38,148 nucleotides of DNA from Gammaproteobacteria bacterium UBA6724 (GCA_002454165.1 DKIG01000044.1:4901-43048), one strand, 5' to 3'. Shown: positions 8,584-17,324, numbered from the stretch's first letter. Translations and numbers: made by a program. Notes: generated by a model from the sequence alone, not told the origin.

Positions 8584-9678
8584 ATGACAATTTATGAACA
8601 GCAATTTATGAACAGCAATCGCAGAGAAGAACTTGAAGCCTGGGCAAGGTTGCAATGCCATGACCAGTTTCCTGATGACAAGCGCAAAGTCCGCCTGACC
8701 GCCATCTCCAATGACGCCAGTTTCCGACGATATTTCAGATTCCAGCCGCCACAAGCCTCGGAATTCATCCTGGTGGATGCACCGCCCGAACATGAGCAGA
8801 ACGAAGCATTCATCAAGGTTTCCCAGGCATTGCTGGAGCAAGGATTGACCTGCCCCAAGGTGCTAGCGGCAGACCTGTCGCAGGGCTTTTTGCTGGTCAC
8901 CGATCTGGGTGATGCTACCTACTTGAAAGTGATCACCGAACAGCCTGACCGGGTAGCAAGCCTATACACTGGCGCGGTGCAAAGTCTGATGGCGATGCAG
9001 AATGTGAAGTGCGACCTGCCTGCTTATGACGAGACACTGCTACAGACTGAGACGGCATTGTTCCCGGACTGGTTCCTTGAACAATATTTGCAGATGACCC
9101 TATCAGTTGCGTCAAAAAGGCTGTTTCGGCGGGTGGATGAATTGCTAGTGAAGAATGCGCTGGCGCAACCACAGGTGTTTGTGCATCGTGATTATCACAG
9201 TCGGAATCTGATGCTAGTGGCGGGAGAGGGACCAGGGATACTTGACTTCCAGGACGCGGTGATTGGTCCCATTACCTATGACCTGGTCTCGCTGTTCAAA
9301 GATTGCTATTACCGCTTTGACCGCCAGGTGGTGGTGGCAGAAGTTGATAATTTTCGTGCTTTGCTTGCGACATCCGGGCGGCTTCAGAACATATCCACAG
9401 CAGATTTTCTCAAATGGTTTGATTTGATGGGTGTCCAGCGGCATCTGAAATGTGTGGGAATATTTAGCCGCCTCCATATCCGTGATGGCAAGCCCGGTTA
9501 TCTTATGGATATCCCGCTCCTCATCACCTATCTCACCGAAACTTGTGCCATATACCCGGAGTTGGAAGCCTTCGGAAACTGGTTAGAGACGGAGGTGGCG
9601 CCTGTTTTGAAGACAGTCCTGGCTACTACTGACCAATCTTCTGCTAACAACCTCGTCGGATTCCGAGCAGGCTCATGA
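8584..9678 (+). CDS. amgK: N-acetylmuramate/N-acetylglucosamine anomeric kinase
   Basis: AmgK phosphorylates the anomeric carbon of MurNAc (and GlcNAc) in the MurU peptidoglycan-recycling route described in Pseudomonas. The 364-residue protein has an aminoglycoside-phosphotransferase fold: N-lobe FRRYFRF region, catalytic HRDYH (H201, D203) and metal-binding DFQ (D221). Its partner murU overlaps it by ATGA, and it is divergent from lptD, both as in Pseudomonas, which supports the assignment over other APH-type kinases. The start at 8584 has CAGG seven bases upstream; the next in-frame ATG (8608) is alternative. The start region contains a 14-bp tandem duplication that carries an ATG in each copy. 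Confidence 0.92.
   Translation: MTIYEQQFMNSNRREELEAWARLQCHDQFPDDKRKVRLTAISNDASFRRYFRFQPPQASEFILVDAPPEHEQNEAFIKVSQALLEQGLTCPKVLAADLSQGFLLVTDLGDATYLKVITEQPDRVASLYTGAVQSLMAMQNVKCDLPAYDETLLQTETALFPDWFLEQYLQMTLSVASKRLFRRVDELLVKNALAQPQVFVHRDYHSRNLMLVAGEGPGILDFQDAVIGPITYDLVSLFKDCYYRFDRQVVVAEVDNFRALLATSGRLQNISTADFLKWFDLMGVQRHLKCVGIFSRLHIRDGKPGYLMDIPLLITYLTETCAIYPELEAFGNWLETEVAPVLKTVLATTDQSSANNLVGFRAGS
8588..8615. repeat. 2 x 14-bp tandem duplication over the amgK start
   Basis: CAATTTATGAACAG occurs at 8588-8601 and again at 8602-8615, followed by four more matching bases. The ATG in the second copy (8608) is in the amgK frame; that in the first copy (8594) is not. The ancestral start may have been the single ATG of this unit. 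Confidence 0.85.
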
Positions 9679-10328
9679 AGGCAATGCTCCTCGCTGCCGG
9701 TGAAGGCCGTCGCTTAAAACCCCTGACGGACAGACTGCCGAAACCCCTGCTGGAAGTTAAGGGCAAATCCCTGATTGAACATCATCTGGAGAGATTACAA
9801 GGCGCGGGCATTACAGATTTTGTGATCAATGTGCGCCATTTGGCATCAATGATTGAAGAAAAACTTGGCGACGGGTCAAGCCGAGGTATCAATATCGCTT
9901 GGTCTCGGGAGGAGCGACTTTTGGAAACCGGCGGCGGTGTCAAAAAAGCTCTGCCGCTATTGGGAGAGGAAGAGTTTTTACTGCTCAGCACAGATACCTA
10001 TGCGAAGTTTGATCTGACACGACTCAGGCAAGCTCTCGCACCCGGAACCCTCGGCCGGTTGATCATGGTGCCAAATCCACCCCATCATCCAACAGGTGAC
10101 TTTGCTATCAGCGAATCTGGCAGGTTGACGATGACTGGCGACAAATTCACCTGGGCAGCTGCGGGTCTGTTTGCTCCGCGTCTCTTCAGTGAGGAAACGA
10201 CAGACTTATTCAAATTGCGCCGGGTGTTTGATCGGGCGATCGCCAGAAATCAGTTGGAAGGCTTTATCCACACCGGCTACTGGCAGGATATAGGCACCCT
10301 TGAGCGATACGAAGCCCTGTCGCCCTAG
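9675..10328 (+). CDS. murU: N-acetylmuramate alpha-1-phosphate uridylyltransferase
   Basis: MurU turns MurNAc-1-phosphate into UDP-MurNAc, returning recycled wall sugar to peptidoglycan synthesis without passing through MurA and MurB. The 217-residue protein is a compact sugar-nucleotidyltransferase: MLLAAGEGRRLKPLTDRLPK at the N-terminus is the nucleotide-binding signature, followed by STDTYAKFD with the metal-binding aspartate and a C-terminal GYWQDIGT. Length matches MurU (about 224), and no acyltransferase domain is attached, unlike GlmU. Its ATG overlaps the amgK stop, so the two are a translationally coupled pair. Confidence 0.94.
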   Translation: MKAMLLAAGEGRRLKPLTDRLPKPLLEVKGKSLIEHHLERLQGAGITDFVINVRHLASMIEEKLGDGSSRGINIAWSREERLLETGGGVKKALPLLGEEEFLLLSTDTYAKFDLTRLRQALAPGTLGRLIMVPNPPHHPTGDFAISESGRLTMTGDKFTWAAAGLFAPRLFSEETTDLFKLRRVFDRAIARNQLEGFIHTGYWQDIGTLERYEALSP

Positions 10329-10358
10329 ACCTGCAATCACAGGTGCAGAATCAAAATT

Positions 10359-10386
10359 TTGTGTCTGCTTCCCAATTCGTTAAAAT
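10359..10386 (+). promoter_or_regulatory. Candidate promoter for rpe-trp operon
   Basis: TTGTGT at 10359-10364 and TAAAAT at 10381-10386, separated by 16 bp, lie between murU and rpe, about 33 bp before the rpe ATG. No leader peptide rich in tryptophan codons and no attenuator hairpin is visible before rpe or trpE. Confidence 0.55.
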
Positions 10387-10418
10387 TGCCGCAAATCAAC
10401 ACAGGAATGACAAGAGAC

Positions 10419-11108
10419 ATGAAGCAGGAGTATCTGATTGCGCCATCAATCCTTTCCGCTGACTTTGCGCGGCTCGGCGAGGAGGTTGATGCTGTACTCG
10501 GGGCGGGTGCGGACATCATCCACTTTGATGTGATGGACAATCATTATGTACCCAATTTAACCCTTGGTCCCATGGTGTGTGCATCGCTCCGTGCCTATGG
10601 TGTCACCGCGCCCATTGATGTACATCTTATGGTCAAGCCTGTTGACCGACTGATTGAAAATTTCATTGAGGCTGGTGCCAGCTATATCACCTTTCATCCT
10701 GAAGCCAGCGAGCATGTTGACCGCTCCCTGGACCTGATCCGCGCGGGCGGCTGCAAGTGTGGCTTGGTGTTGAATCCGACTACTTCGCTTGCTTGTATTG
10801 AATATGTCATGGACAAGATAGATATGGTGCTGGTGATGTCGATCAATCCCGGGTTTGGCGGTCAACAATTTATTCCCGGAACCTTCCCTAAATTGCGCCA
10901 GGCAAGACAGATGATTGATGCGTCGGGCAATGATATCCGGCTGGAAATTGATGGCGGCGTCAAACTTGACAATATCCAGGCAATCGCGGCGGCGGGTGTT
11001 GATACCTTTGTGGCGGGTTCTGCCATCTTCGGCTCTGATAGTTACCGGACAACCATAGATGCAATGAGGGCGCAGTTGGCTTCGGTAGAAACGCATCGGC
11101 AACAATAG
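10419..11108 (+). CDS. rpe: Ribulose-phosphate 3-epimerase
   Basis: Rpe interconverts ribulose-5-phosphate and xylulose-5-phosphate in the pentose phosphate pathway. From ATG 10419 the protein is 229 residues and begins MKQEYLIAPSILSADF, the family N-terminus. It has the metal-binding HFDVMDNHYVPNLT and HLMVKPVDR strands, MSINPGFGGQ and the phosphate-binding DGGVKLDN and FVAGSAIFG. An ATG at 10407 would add four residues. trpE starts 12 bp downstream; the rpe-trpE order recalls Pseudomonas, but the gph phosphatase that lies between them there is missing. Confidence 0.97.
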   Translation: MKQEYLIAPSILSADFARLGEEVDAVLGAGADIIHFDVMDNHYVPNLTLGPMVCASLRAYGVTAPIDVHLMVKPVDRLIENFIEAGASYITFHPEASEHVDRSLDLIRAGGCKCGLVLNPTTSLACIEYVMDKIDMVLVMSINPGFGGQQFIPGTFPKLRQARQMIDASGNDIRLEIDGGVKLDNIQAIAAAGVDTFVAGSAIFGSDSYRTTIDAMRAQLASVETHRQQ

Positions 11109-11120
11109 TGATGAATAGCG

Positions 11121-12713
11121 ATGACGCCTGAGCAATTCCTGCAACTCGGCAAGGACGGCTACAACCATGTCCCGGTGGTGCGGCAGATGTTTGCGGACCT
11201 GGATACGCCTCTGTCCTGTTATGTCAAGGTCGCCACGGGCGCTTACAGTTATCTGTTGGAATCTGCTGCCCAGGGGGGAGAGAAATGGGCAAGATATTCG
11301 GTGGTTGGTTTGCCTTCCTCCTGCGTCATCAAAGTCTATGGTCACGAGATTGTCATTGAAGACCAGGGTGCCGAGACAGATCGTTTTCATGCTACCGACC
11401 CGCTTGCCTATATTGAAAACTTTCAGAAGCAGTTTACCTATCCTGAGATAGTCGGTCTGCCCGTCTATACTGGCGGGCTGGTGGGGTATTTTGGCTATGA
11501 CACAGTGCGTTACATTGAATCAAAACTCGCCCATTCAACGCCCCCGGACGGGCTCAACACGCCAGATATTTTGCTCATGGTGTCCAACGACCTTATTGTG
11601 TTTGATAATGTCTTGGGAAGAATACATCTGATTACCCACGGGGACCCGGCGGTCAATGGGGCTTATGAACAGGCGCAGGCCCGTCTTGATGTGATGGCGC
11701 AGAAGTTGCGTGGCAATCTGCCTGCAAGCCTTTACGAACCGACAAGAGGTCCCAGATTGGAAGCAACTGATTTTGTGTCTGGTTATGGTGAAGCGGCGTA
11801 CCAGCGCGATGTTAACAAGATCAAAGACTATATTCTCGCGGGCGATGTTATGCAGGTCGTGCTGGCGCAGCGAATGTCCGTCAGTTTTGAAAGTGCGCCC
11901 TTGAATCTCTATCGTGCCCTGAGATCACTTAATCCCTCTCCCTATATGTACTACCTTGATCTGGGTGAATTCAGCATTGTCAGTTCTTCCCCGGAAATTT
12001 TGGCAAGGCTGGAGCAGGGTGAAGTCACCATCAGACCCCTGGCGGGTACTCGGCGGCGCGGTGTTGATGAGCAGGAAGATATGTTTTTGGAACGGGAACT
12101 TCTGGCAGACCCCAAGGAGAAGGCAGAGCATCTTATGCTGGTTGACCTCGGCAGGAACGATATAGGTCGTGTGTGCAAGACCGGCAGTGTTGAAGTAACA
12201 GAAATGATGCAGGTGGAACGATATGCCCATGTCATGCACATATCGTCAAATGTTCGGGGACAACTCAAAGATGATCTGGGACCCATGGATCTGCTACGGG
12301 CGAGTTTGCCAGTGGGTACCCTGAGCGGTGCGCCAAAAGTCCGGGCAATGGAAATTATTGACGAGTGTGAACCAGAAAAACGCGGCATCTTTGGCGGCGC
12401 GGTCGGCTATCTTTCATGGAATGGCAATATGGATACGGCGATTGCCATTCGCACCGCGATCATCAAGGACTATACACTCTATATTCAGGCAGGTGCGGGA
12501 ATAGTCGCCGACTCCGTCCCCCAACTGGAGTGGCAGGAGACGATGGACAAGGCGCGGTCAATCTTTGAGGCAGCAGTCATAGCGGAAGCCGGCTTGGATA
12601 TAGAGGAGTCCGCCCCGGATGCGGCAGGGAATCAACGAGGCTATGTAGGTCCCTCAGCGGTTGCTTGTGTGAAGCTAGTCAAGAACCCTCAGCCAGTGAA
12701 GTCAACACAATGA
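11121..12713 (+). CDS. trpE: Anthranilate synthase component I
   Basis: TrpE converts chorismate to anthranilate using ammonia from TrpG, the first committed step to tryptophan. The 530-residue protein has the N-terminal regulatory block with LLES (S48), the motif tied to tryptophan feedback binding, and the C-terminal chorismate-binding domain with PLAGTRRRG, DLGRNDIGRV and GTLSGAPKVRAMEIIDE. Length is typical. It follows rpe by 12 bp and ends in an ATGA overlap with trpG, which fits coupled translation of a 1:1 complex. Confidence 0.97.
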   Translation: MTPEQFLQLGKDGYNHVPVVRQMFADLDTPLSCYVKVATGAYSYLLESAAQGGEKWARYSVVGLPSSCVIKVYGHEIVIEDQGAETDRFHATDPLAYIENFQKQFTYPEIVGLPVYTGGLVGYFGYDTVRYIESKLAHSTPPDGLNTPDILLMVSNDLIVFDNVLGRIHLITHGDPAVNGAYEQAQARLDVMAQKLRGNLPASLYEPTRGPRLEATDFVSGYGEAAYQRDVNKIKDYILAGDVMQVVLAQRMSVSFESAPLNLYRALRSLNPSPYMYYLDLGEFSIVSSSPEILARLEQGEVTIRPLAGTRRRGVDEQEDMFLERELLADPKEKAEHLMLVDLGRNDIGRVCKTGSVEVTEMMQVERYAHVMHISSNVRGQLKDDLGPMDLLRASLPVGTLSGAPKVRAMEIIDECEPEKRGIFGGAVGYLSWNGNMDTAIAIRTAIIKDYTLYIQAGAGIVADSVPQLEWQETMDKARSIFEAAVIAEAGLDIEESAPDAAGNQRGYVGPSAVACVKLVKNPQPVKSTQ

Positions 12714-13321
12714 TTTTGATGATAGACAATTATGATTCTTTTACCTACAACATCGTCCAGTATCTGGGTGAACTGGGTGAAGAACTTGTTGTGCATCGTA
12801 ATGACGAGATCAATATAGATGAGATCCGGGCTTTATCTCCCCAGGCCATTGTGATTTCCCCTGGACCCGGCAGGCCCGACCAGGCCGGGATTTCCATTGC
12901 ACTCATTCGCCATTTCGCTCAGGAAATTCCTGTCCTGGGCGTCTGTCTGGGGCATCAATCCATAGGCCAGGCTTTTGGGGCGCGTATTGTCAGGTCGGCG
13001 CAGGTCATGCACGGCAAGACTTCTGAAATACATCACCAGAGCGAGGGGATTTTTGAGGGCTTGAGCAACCCCTTCACCGCCACCCGCTATCATTCGCTCG
13101 TCATTCAGCCAGAGACCCTGCCGCCTTGTTTTGAGGTCACGGCCTGGACGGTGACAGATGACGGGAGTCAGGAGACCATTATGGGCATCCGTCATAGAGA
13201 GGCGGCTGTGCAGGGCGTTCAGTTTCATCCAGAATCTATTTTGACGGAACATGGCTATGACCTGCTGAGAAACTTTTGCCGTCAAAGCCGGGACGACAAA
13301 CAGACACGAAGTCCTCTCTAG
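12710..13321 (+). CDS. trpG: Anthranilate synthase component II (glutamine amidotransferase)
   Basis: TrpG supplies ammonia from glutamine to TrpE. The 203-residue class I amidotransferase begins MILMIDNYDSFTYN, has the oxyanion block SPGPGRPD, the nucleophile in GVCLGHQ (C79), and HPES with H173 and E175 completing the triad. The start at 12710 overlaps the trpE TGA; the ATG at 12719 is also possible. The frame extends further upstream into trpE but that part has no family resemblance. The stop at 13319-13321 abuts a 12-bp tandem duplication before trpD. Confidence 0.96.
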   Translation: MILMIDNYDSFTYNIVQYLGELGEELVVHRNDEINIDEIRALSPQAIVISPGPGRPDQAGISIALIRHFAQEIPVLGVCLGHQSIGQAFGARIVRSAQVMHGKTSEIHHQSEGIFEGLSNPFTATRYHSLVIQPETLPPCFEVTAWTVTDDGSQETIMGIRHREAAVQGVQFHPESILTEHGYDLLRNFCRQSRDDKQTRSPL

Positions 13322-13344
13322 GACAGAGAGCAGGACAGAGAGCA
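13321..13344. repeat. 2 x 12-bp tandem repeat between trpG and trpD
   Basis: GGACAGAGAGCA occurs at 13321-13332 and 13333-13344, starting on the last base of the trpG stop codon. It fills part of the 52-bp trpG-trpD gap. Confidence 0.8.
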
Positions 13345-13373
13345 GCACCCAGATACAGGGGAGTAGCAAGATT

Positions 13374-14405
13374 ATGGATATGCCGACCGCCATCAGCCGG
13401 GTGATTGACAGGCAGGACTTATCAAAGCAGGAGATGACCCAGGTCATGCGGCTGGTGATGACTGGCAAGGCAACCCAGTCGCAAATCGGCGGCTTGCTGG
13501 TCGGGTTGAGGATGAAGGGTGAGACGGTTGAGGAAATTACCGGTGCGGCGGAAATCATGCGCGAACTGGTGACGCCGGTGGTGACCGGGGATGACGCACT
13601 CATAGACACTTGCGGCACGGGAGGTAGCGGCATCAACAAGTTCAATATCTCAACGGCGAGTGCCTTCGTTGCCGCCGCCGTTGGTGCCCGGGTCGCCAAG
13701 CATGGGAACCGGGCCATGTCTGGCAAGAGTGGCAGTGCCGACCTGCTGGAAGCCGTCGGTGCCCGGATTATGCTGTCACCTGACCAGGTTGGGCGGTGTA
13801 TCAACGCGGTGGGTGTGGGCTTTCTGTTTGCGCAGAACCATCATGGCGCGATGAAGCATGCCATAGGACCCCGCCGGGAAATGACGGTCAGAACGATTTT
13901 CAACATCCTGGGTCCCTTGACGAATCCGGCGGGTGCGAAACGCCAGTTGTTGGGCATCTATGATGGTTCGGCAGTACGCAGGATTGCCGAGGTATTGCGG
14001 GAACTGGGCAGTGAGCATGTCATGGTTGTCCATGCCGAGGACGGGCTTGATGAAATCAGCATAGCCGCGCCGACGAAGGTCGCCGAACTGCGGGACGGTG
14101 CCATCCTGGAATACACCCTAAAGCCTGAGCAATTCTCCATTCCAAGCCAATCCCTTGACCCGCTCCGCATCAATAACAGCAAGGACAGTCTTACGCTGGT
14201 CAAAGGTGCGCTTGATGGAACCAATCAACTTGCCAGGGATATAGTGGTGTTGAACGCGGGTGCTGCTATCTATGTATCCGGCAAGGCATTGAGTCTGGAC
14301 GCGGGGGTGGAAATGGCAAGAGACGGAATAGGCACGGGTATGGCAAGAGAAAAGATGAAGGAGTTTGTTGACTTCACCAACTCTCTGCCGATTGATGCCG
14401 AATAG
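13374..14405 (+). CDS. trpD: Anthranilate phosphoribosyltransferase
   Basis: TrpD joins anthranilate to PRPP. The 343-residue protein has a helical N-terminal domain, the PRPP-binding DTCGTGGSG (residues 79-86), NISTASAFVAAA, the anthranilate-contacting KHGNRAMSGKSGSADLLEA, and the later HAEDGLDEIS. The canonical glycine-rich loop reads GTGGDG; here residue 85 is serine instead of aspartate. All other key residues are kept and the gene is intact and in its operon, so I expect an active enzyme. It is preceded by a short duplication and followed two bases later by trpC. Confidence 0.96.
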   Translation: MDMPTAISRVIDRQDLSKQEMTQVMRLVMTGKATQSQIGGLLVGLRMKGETVEEITGAAEIMRELVTPVVTGDDALIDTCGTGGSGINKFNISTASAFVAAAVGARVAKHGNRAMSGKSGSADLLEAVGARIMLSPDQVGRCINAVGVGFLFAQNHHGAMKHAIGPRREMTVRTIFNILGPLTNPAGAKRQLLGIYDGSAVRRIAEVLRELGSEHVMVVHAEDGLDEISIAAPTKVAELRDGAILEYTLKPEQFSIPSQSLDPLRINNSKDSLTLVKGALDGTNQLARDIVVLNAGAAIYVSGKALSLDAGVEMARDGIGTGMAREKMKEFVDFTNSLPIDAE

Positions 14406-14407
14406 AC

Positions 14408-15232
14408 ATGTCTGACACAGATATCCTCTCCAGGATAGTCCAAAAAAAACATTCAGAGGTAAAGAGTCGCCGTGCCGCGCGGCCGGTTGAGCAACTCAGA
14501 GAAGCAATTGAAGAACTGCCGCCACCCAGAGAATTTGTTGCTGCCATGGCGTCGCCACTTGCGGCACGGCAACCGGCGGTGATTGCGGAAATCAAAAAGG
14601 CATCACCCACAAAGGGTGTTATTTGTACGGCATTTGATCCGTCACGAATTGCCCGCAGTTATGAAAGCGCTGGTGCCGTCTGTCTGTCCGTCCTGACGGA
14701 TGAAAGTTTCTTCCAGGGTAACGATGAATGTTTGCAGATGGCAAGGAGCCAGGTGTCTCTTCCGGTGCTACGCAAAGATTTTATCATTGACGCTTATCAG
14801 GTTTACGAGGCAAGAGCCATAGGTGCCGATTGTATTTTGCTGATAGTCAGCATCCTTGATATAGGAGAACTGCATGAGTATTACTCACTTGCGATGCGTC
14901 TCGGGATGGGTGTGCTGGTAGAAGTGCACAATCGTCAGGAACTTGATATAGCCTTGACCCTGTCGCCGGAGATGCTGGGCATTAACAATCGCAATCTCAA
15001 TAACTTCACGGTTGATCTCAACACGACGCTGGATTTATTGCCTTTTATTCCTGCCGGTATTCAGGTGATTACAGAAAGCGGAATCCACACCAGGCAGGAT
15101 CTTGCTCGGCTCCTGTCAAAGGGCGTTTATGGCTTTCTGATTGGCGAAGCTTTTATGACCCAAGCAGAGCCTGGCAGGGCACTGGAGCAGTTACTTTTAG
15201 GGGATGATGAGCAAGATGACCAAAATGACTAA
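14408..15232 (+). CDS. trpC: Indole-3-glycerol phosphate synthase
   Basis: TrpC closes the indole ring of carboxyphenylamino-deoxyribulose phosphate. The 274-residue TIM barrel shows AEIKKASPTKG (catalytic lysine), SVLTDESFFQGND, VLRKDFIIDAYQV, LGINNRNLNNFTVDL and ITESGIHT. It is monofunctional: no trpF domain is fused, unlike E. coli. It ends inside the start region of the VOC gene, an overlap of up to 29 bp. trpF, trpB and trpA are not in the window. Confidence 0.97.
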   Translation: MSDTDILSRIVQKKHSEVKSRRAARPVEQLREAIEELPPPREFVAAMASPLAARQPAVIAEIKKASPTKGVICTAFDPSRIARSYESAGAVCLSVLTDESFFQGNDECLQMARSQVSLPVLRKDFIIDAYQVYEARAIGADCILLIVSILDIGELHEYYSLAMRLGMGVLVEVHNRQELDIALTLSPEMLGINNRNLNNFTVDLNTTLDLLPFIPAGIQVITESGIHTRQDLARLLSKGVYGFLIGEAFMTQAEPGRALEQLLLGDDEQDDQND

Positions 15233-15638
15233 GATACATAAGCCTGGCAAGACAGGTGGACTCAGGCATGTTGCACTCTTCGTTGAAAATTTTGAAGAGA
15301 CCGAGGCTTTTTACAAGGACCTGTTGGGCATGACAGTTGAGTGGCGCCCGGACGAAGATAATGTGTATCTGACCAGCGGCAATGACAATCTTGCTCTGCA
15401 TCGTGTGGCAAAGCAGCCAGCGCAGGGACAACTTGACCACATTGGTTTCTTTGTCAATGAGATAGACGAGGTGAACATCTGGTTTGAATTTTTGAAAGGC
15501 ATGAATGTGGAAATCACCGCCAGGCCAGAGACCCATAGAGACGGCGCCAGAAGTTTCTATTGTAAAGATCCCGCCGGCACCAGTGTCCAGATGATTTATC
15601 ACCCGCCGATTGCTGAACCTGAGACTCAGACCCAGTAG
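15204..15638 (+). CDS. VOC-family (glyoxalase/dioxygenase-fold) protein
   Basis: A single 144-residue vicinal-oxygen-chelate domain. The beta-alpha-beta-beta-beta modules show in LRHVALFVENFEETEAFYKDLLGM and a second half with LDHIGFFVNEIDEV, ending in DPAGTSVQMIYH. Candidate metal ligands are the early H, the H of LDHIG and a late E/Q position. The substrate cannot be told. It is the last gene of the rightward trp run and overlaps trpC at its start; ATGs at 15204, 15207, 15216 and 15225 are all possible. It is convergent with coq7, overlapping it by 13 bp, so no separate terminator fits between them. Confidence 0.8.
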   Translation: MMSKMTKMTKIHKPGKTGGLRHVALFVENFEETEAFYKDLLGMTVEWRPDEDNVYLTSGNDNLALHRVAKQPAQGQLDHIGFFVNEIDEVNIWFEFLKGMNVEITARPETHRDGARSFYCKDPAGTSVQMIYHPPIAEPETQTQ

Positions 15639-16264
15639 GTCGTTCGGGTCATCAAGCGGCTGGCGGCAGTCATCAGCCGTTTCATGGCACTGGGAAAATT
15701 GAGACCGCCGCGGTTGAGCGCCTGTACCCTGTGGCTGTTTTCATCATCTTTCATCTGACTAAGAATGGCGCGGCTACGATGGTCATTCTCGGGGACCTGG
15801 GCGATATGCTCTTCCAGATGCGCGACCACCTGCTCCTCCGTTGCGGCAAGAAAGCCAAGATTAAACTTGTCTCCGACCAGTGCGGAAGCAATGCCGGCAG
15901 AGAAACTGGCGGCGAAGAAAAGCGGATTGAGGTAGCTCACGGGCGTGTCCAGTTCAGCAAGCCGCTGCTCACACCAGGACAAATGATCAATCTCCTCTTC
16001 GGCGGCCTGGGACATCACCTTGACGGTCTGCCTGTTCCTACTAGCGAGCGATTGACCCAGATACAAGGCCTGGGCGCAGACCTCGCCACAATGATTAACA
16101 CGCATCAACCGACCGGATTTTAGCCGGTCCTCTTCCAGCAACTTGTCATCTTGCAAACTATTTGATGGGCTAGACCGCTGAGTTTGTCCGATATTGCCGG
16201 TGACGGCACGAAGCACCCGGTCAAGCTGTGCGACGAACCTGTCTGCGCCGGTGATACTCGTCAT
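15626..16264 (-). CDS. coq7: 3-demethoxyubiquinol 3-hydroxylase (diiron)
   Basis: Coq7 carries out the penultimate hydroxylation of the ubiquinone ring. The 212-residue protein has the four-helix diiron ligand pattern: E61 in NHCGEVCAQ, E91 and H94 in EEEIDHL, E144 in the ATEEQ helix, and E175/H178 in DENSH. Length matches bacterial Coq7 proteins. It sits 13 bp downstream of hinT and probably shares its transcript. The carboxyl end overlaps the convergent VOC gene. Presence of Coq7 implies an oxygen-dependent ubiquinone pathway. Confidence 0.95.
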   Translation of the reverse strand: MTSITGADRFVAQLDRVLRAVTGNIGQTQRSSPSNSLQDDKLLEEDRLKSGRLMRVNHCGEVCAQALYLGQSLASRNRQTVKVMSQAAEEEIDHLSWCEQRLAELDTPVSYLNPLFFAASFSAGIASALVGDKFNLGFLAATEEQVVAHLEEHIAQVPENDHRSRAILSQMKDDENSHRVQALNRGGLNFPSAMKRLMTAASRLMTRTTYWV

Positions 16265-16277
16265 AATGTAAAGTGCC

Positions 16278-16619
16278 TCATCTCAGGTGAGTCAGTTGCC
16301 GACCGGCGAGCAGATGCAGATGCAGGTGATAGACAGTCTGACCGCCTTCTTGATTACAGTTCAATGCGAGCCGATAACCCGATTCGCCAACACCCTCGTC
16401 TGCTGCCAGGTCCCTGGCGGTCATGAGCATGTGACCCAGGAGCGGCTGGTCATCCAGAGTGGTGTCATTGAGCGTTGCAATGTGCTCTTTGGGGACGATG
16501 AGAATGTGCACTGGTGCCATCGGCTGGACATCCCTGAAGGCAAAAAGCAGGTCGTCTTCAAACAACTTGTCCGATGGCAGATCCCCGCCAACAATCCTGC
16601 AGAAAAGACAATCAGACAT
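16278..16619 (-). CDS. hinT: HIT-family purine nucleoside phosphoramidase
   Basis: A 113-residue histidine-triad protein that hydrolyses AMP linked to amines in the family. It has a CLFC pair (C4, C7) as in zinc-binding HIT proteins, HILIVPKEHI, and the triad HLHLHL (H98, H100, H102). The ATG at 16619 is preceded by AAGG nine bases upstream. The first 38 bases of coding sequence plus 13 upstream bases are an exact copy of 18496-18546, so the gene was reconstituted at its 5' end by a duplication when the upstream accessory DNA arrived. Its native promoter was therefore probably displaced. It continues into coq7. Confidence 0.93.
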   Translation of the reverse strand: MSDCLFCRIVGGDLPSDKLFEDDLLFAFRDVQPMAPVHILIVPKEHIATLNDTTLDDQPLLGHMLMTARDLAADEGVGESGYRLALNCNQEGGQTVYHLHLHLLAGRQLTHLR

Positions 16620-16632
16620 ATCGCTATACCTT
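16582..16632. repeat. 51-bp direct repeat, copy A (hinT 5' end)
   Basis: Identical over all 51 bp to 18496-18546, an offset of 1914 bp. It holds the hinT ribosome site (AAGG) and the first 12 codons plus two bases. The flanking bases differ at both ends. Confidence 0.97.
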
Positions 16633-16827
16633 CCTCAATAATTCGCAGATTATTTCTGCAACTATCGCTATCTTCTCATAAATGCTTTGCGCAACGAATT
16701 CTCATATCCTTGCCACTCCCAGTGTTACCAGCACCGATAATGCATGATGAGTTGTGAATGAGGTGATTTCAACTTTCTAGTGCGAGTGAGGTGATGGCAC
16801 CCCAACAGGCTTGGAGATAATCGGTTA
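16633..16827. other. Gap between the DUF2335 gene and hinT
   Basis: About 195 bp with no gene. It must now serve as the 5' region of hinT. On the minus strand a short open stretch resembling the end of a coding sequence stops about 55 bases before the repeat, and I cannot assign it. A small hairpin GCAGA-TTATT-TCTGC lies at about 16645-16659. Confidence 0.4.
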
Positions 16828-17319
16828 TTACTTAGATGATGCGCGCGAATCTAGCCAATCGCGCAGTTGCCGAAATAAGGTGCTAAGAAAACCAACAAGT
16901 CCCAGTGGTACGGCGATACCGATATAGCCTTGCCAAGTTGCAATGCCAGCCACAGCAATCAGGGAGATGCCTAACCAGATGGCGCCGTCAATGCGCCTTC
17001 TGTCGTTGGCAAGTATTTTGTCCTGACTATCCGCACGTATCTGTTGTTCCTTTTCCGCCATGGATAAAATGCGGTTCGCCGCGCCCGGTATAACCTGATC
17101 ATACTTAGCGAAATCCCCGGGAGGTGGTAATGGGCCGATGAAGGTTTGCTCAATCCGATAGCGCTCAACCAATTCTTGCGCCACTTGCGCGCGCTGTTCA
17201 TCAGGAAGATGATCAATAAGTTCCGCTACTTCTTGGGGAGAAGTTGCCTTGCCCGCTATCGCCTGGTTCTGATTTGCTATGGGTCCTGGTGATTTGGAAA
17301 ATTTTCTTTTTTTACTCAT
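16828..17319 (-). CDS. DUF2335 membrane protein
   Basis: A 163-residue protein with a basic, proline-containing N-terminus, a central FIGPLPPPGDFAKYDQVIPG block followed by RILSMAEKEQQ, and two closely spaced hydrophobic segments near residues 112-150. This block order is characteristic of the DUF2335 family, whose function is unknown and which I associate with accessory DNA. It starts five bases after the small upstream ORF, so the two are likely co-transcribed. Both lie in the mosaic between a tsaD 3'-end fragment and the second hinT 5' copy. Confidence 0.75.
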   Translation of the reverse strand: MSKKRKFSKSPGPIANQNQAIAGKATSPQEVAELIDHLPDEQRAQVAQELVERYRIEQTFIGPLPPPGDFAKYDQVIPGAANRILSMAEKEQQIRADSQDKILANDRRRIDGAIWLGISLIAVAGIATWQGYIGIAVPLGLVGFLSTLFRQLRDWLDSRASSK

Positions 17320-17324
17320 GAAAT

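Noticed and set aside
10557..11390. Minus-strand open frame opposite rpe and trpE
   Set aside because: It lies antisense to two strongly conserved genes and has no recognisable product.
12833..13804. Minus-strand open frame opposite trpG and trpD
   Set aside because: It is an antisense shadow; the plus-strand genes carry all family motifs.
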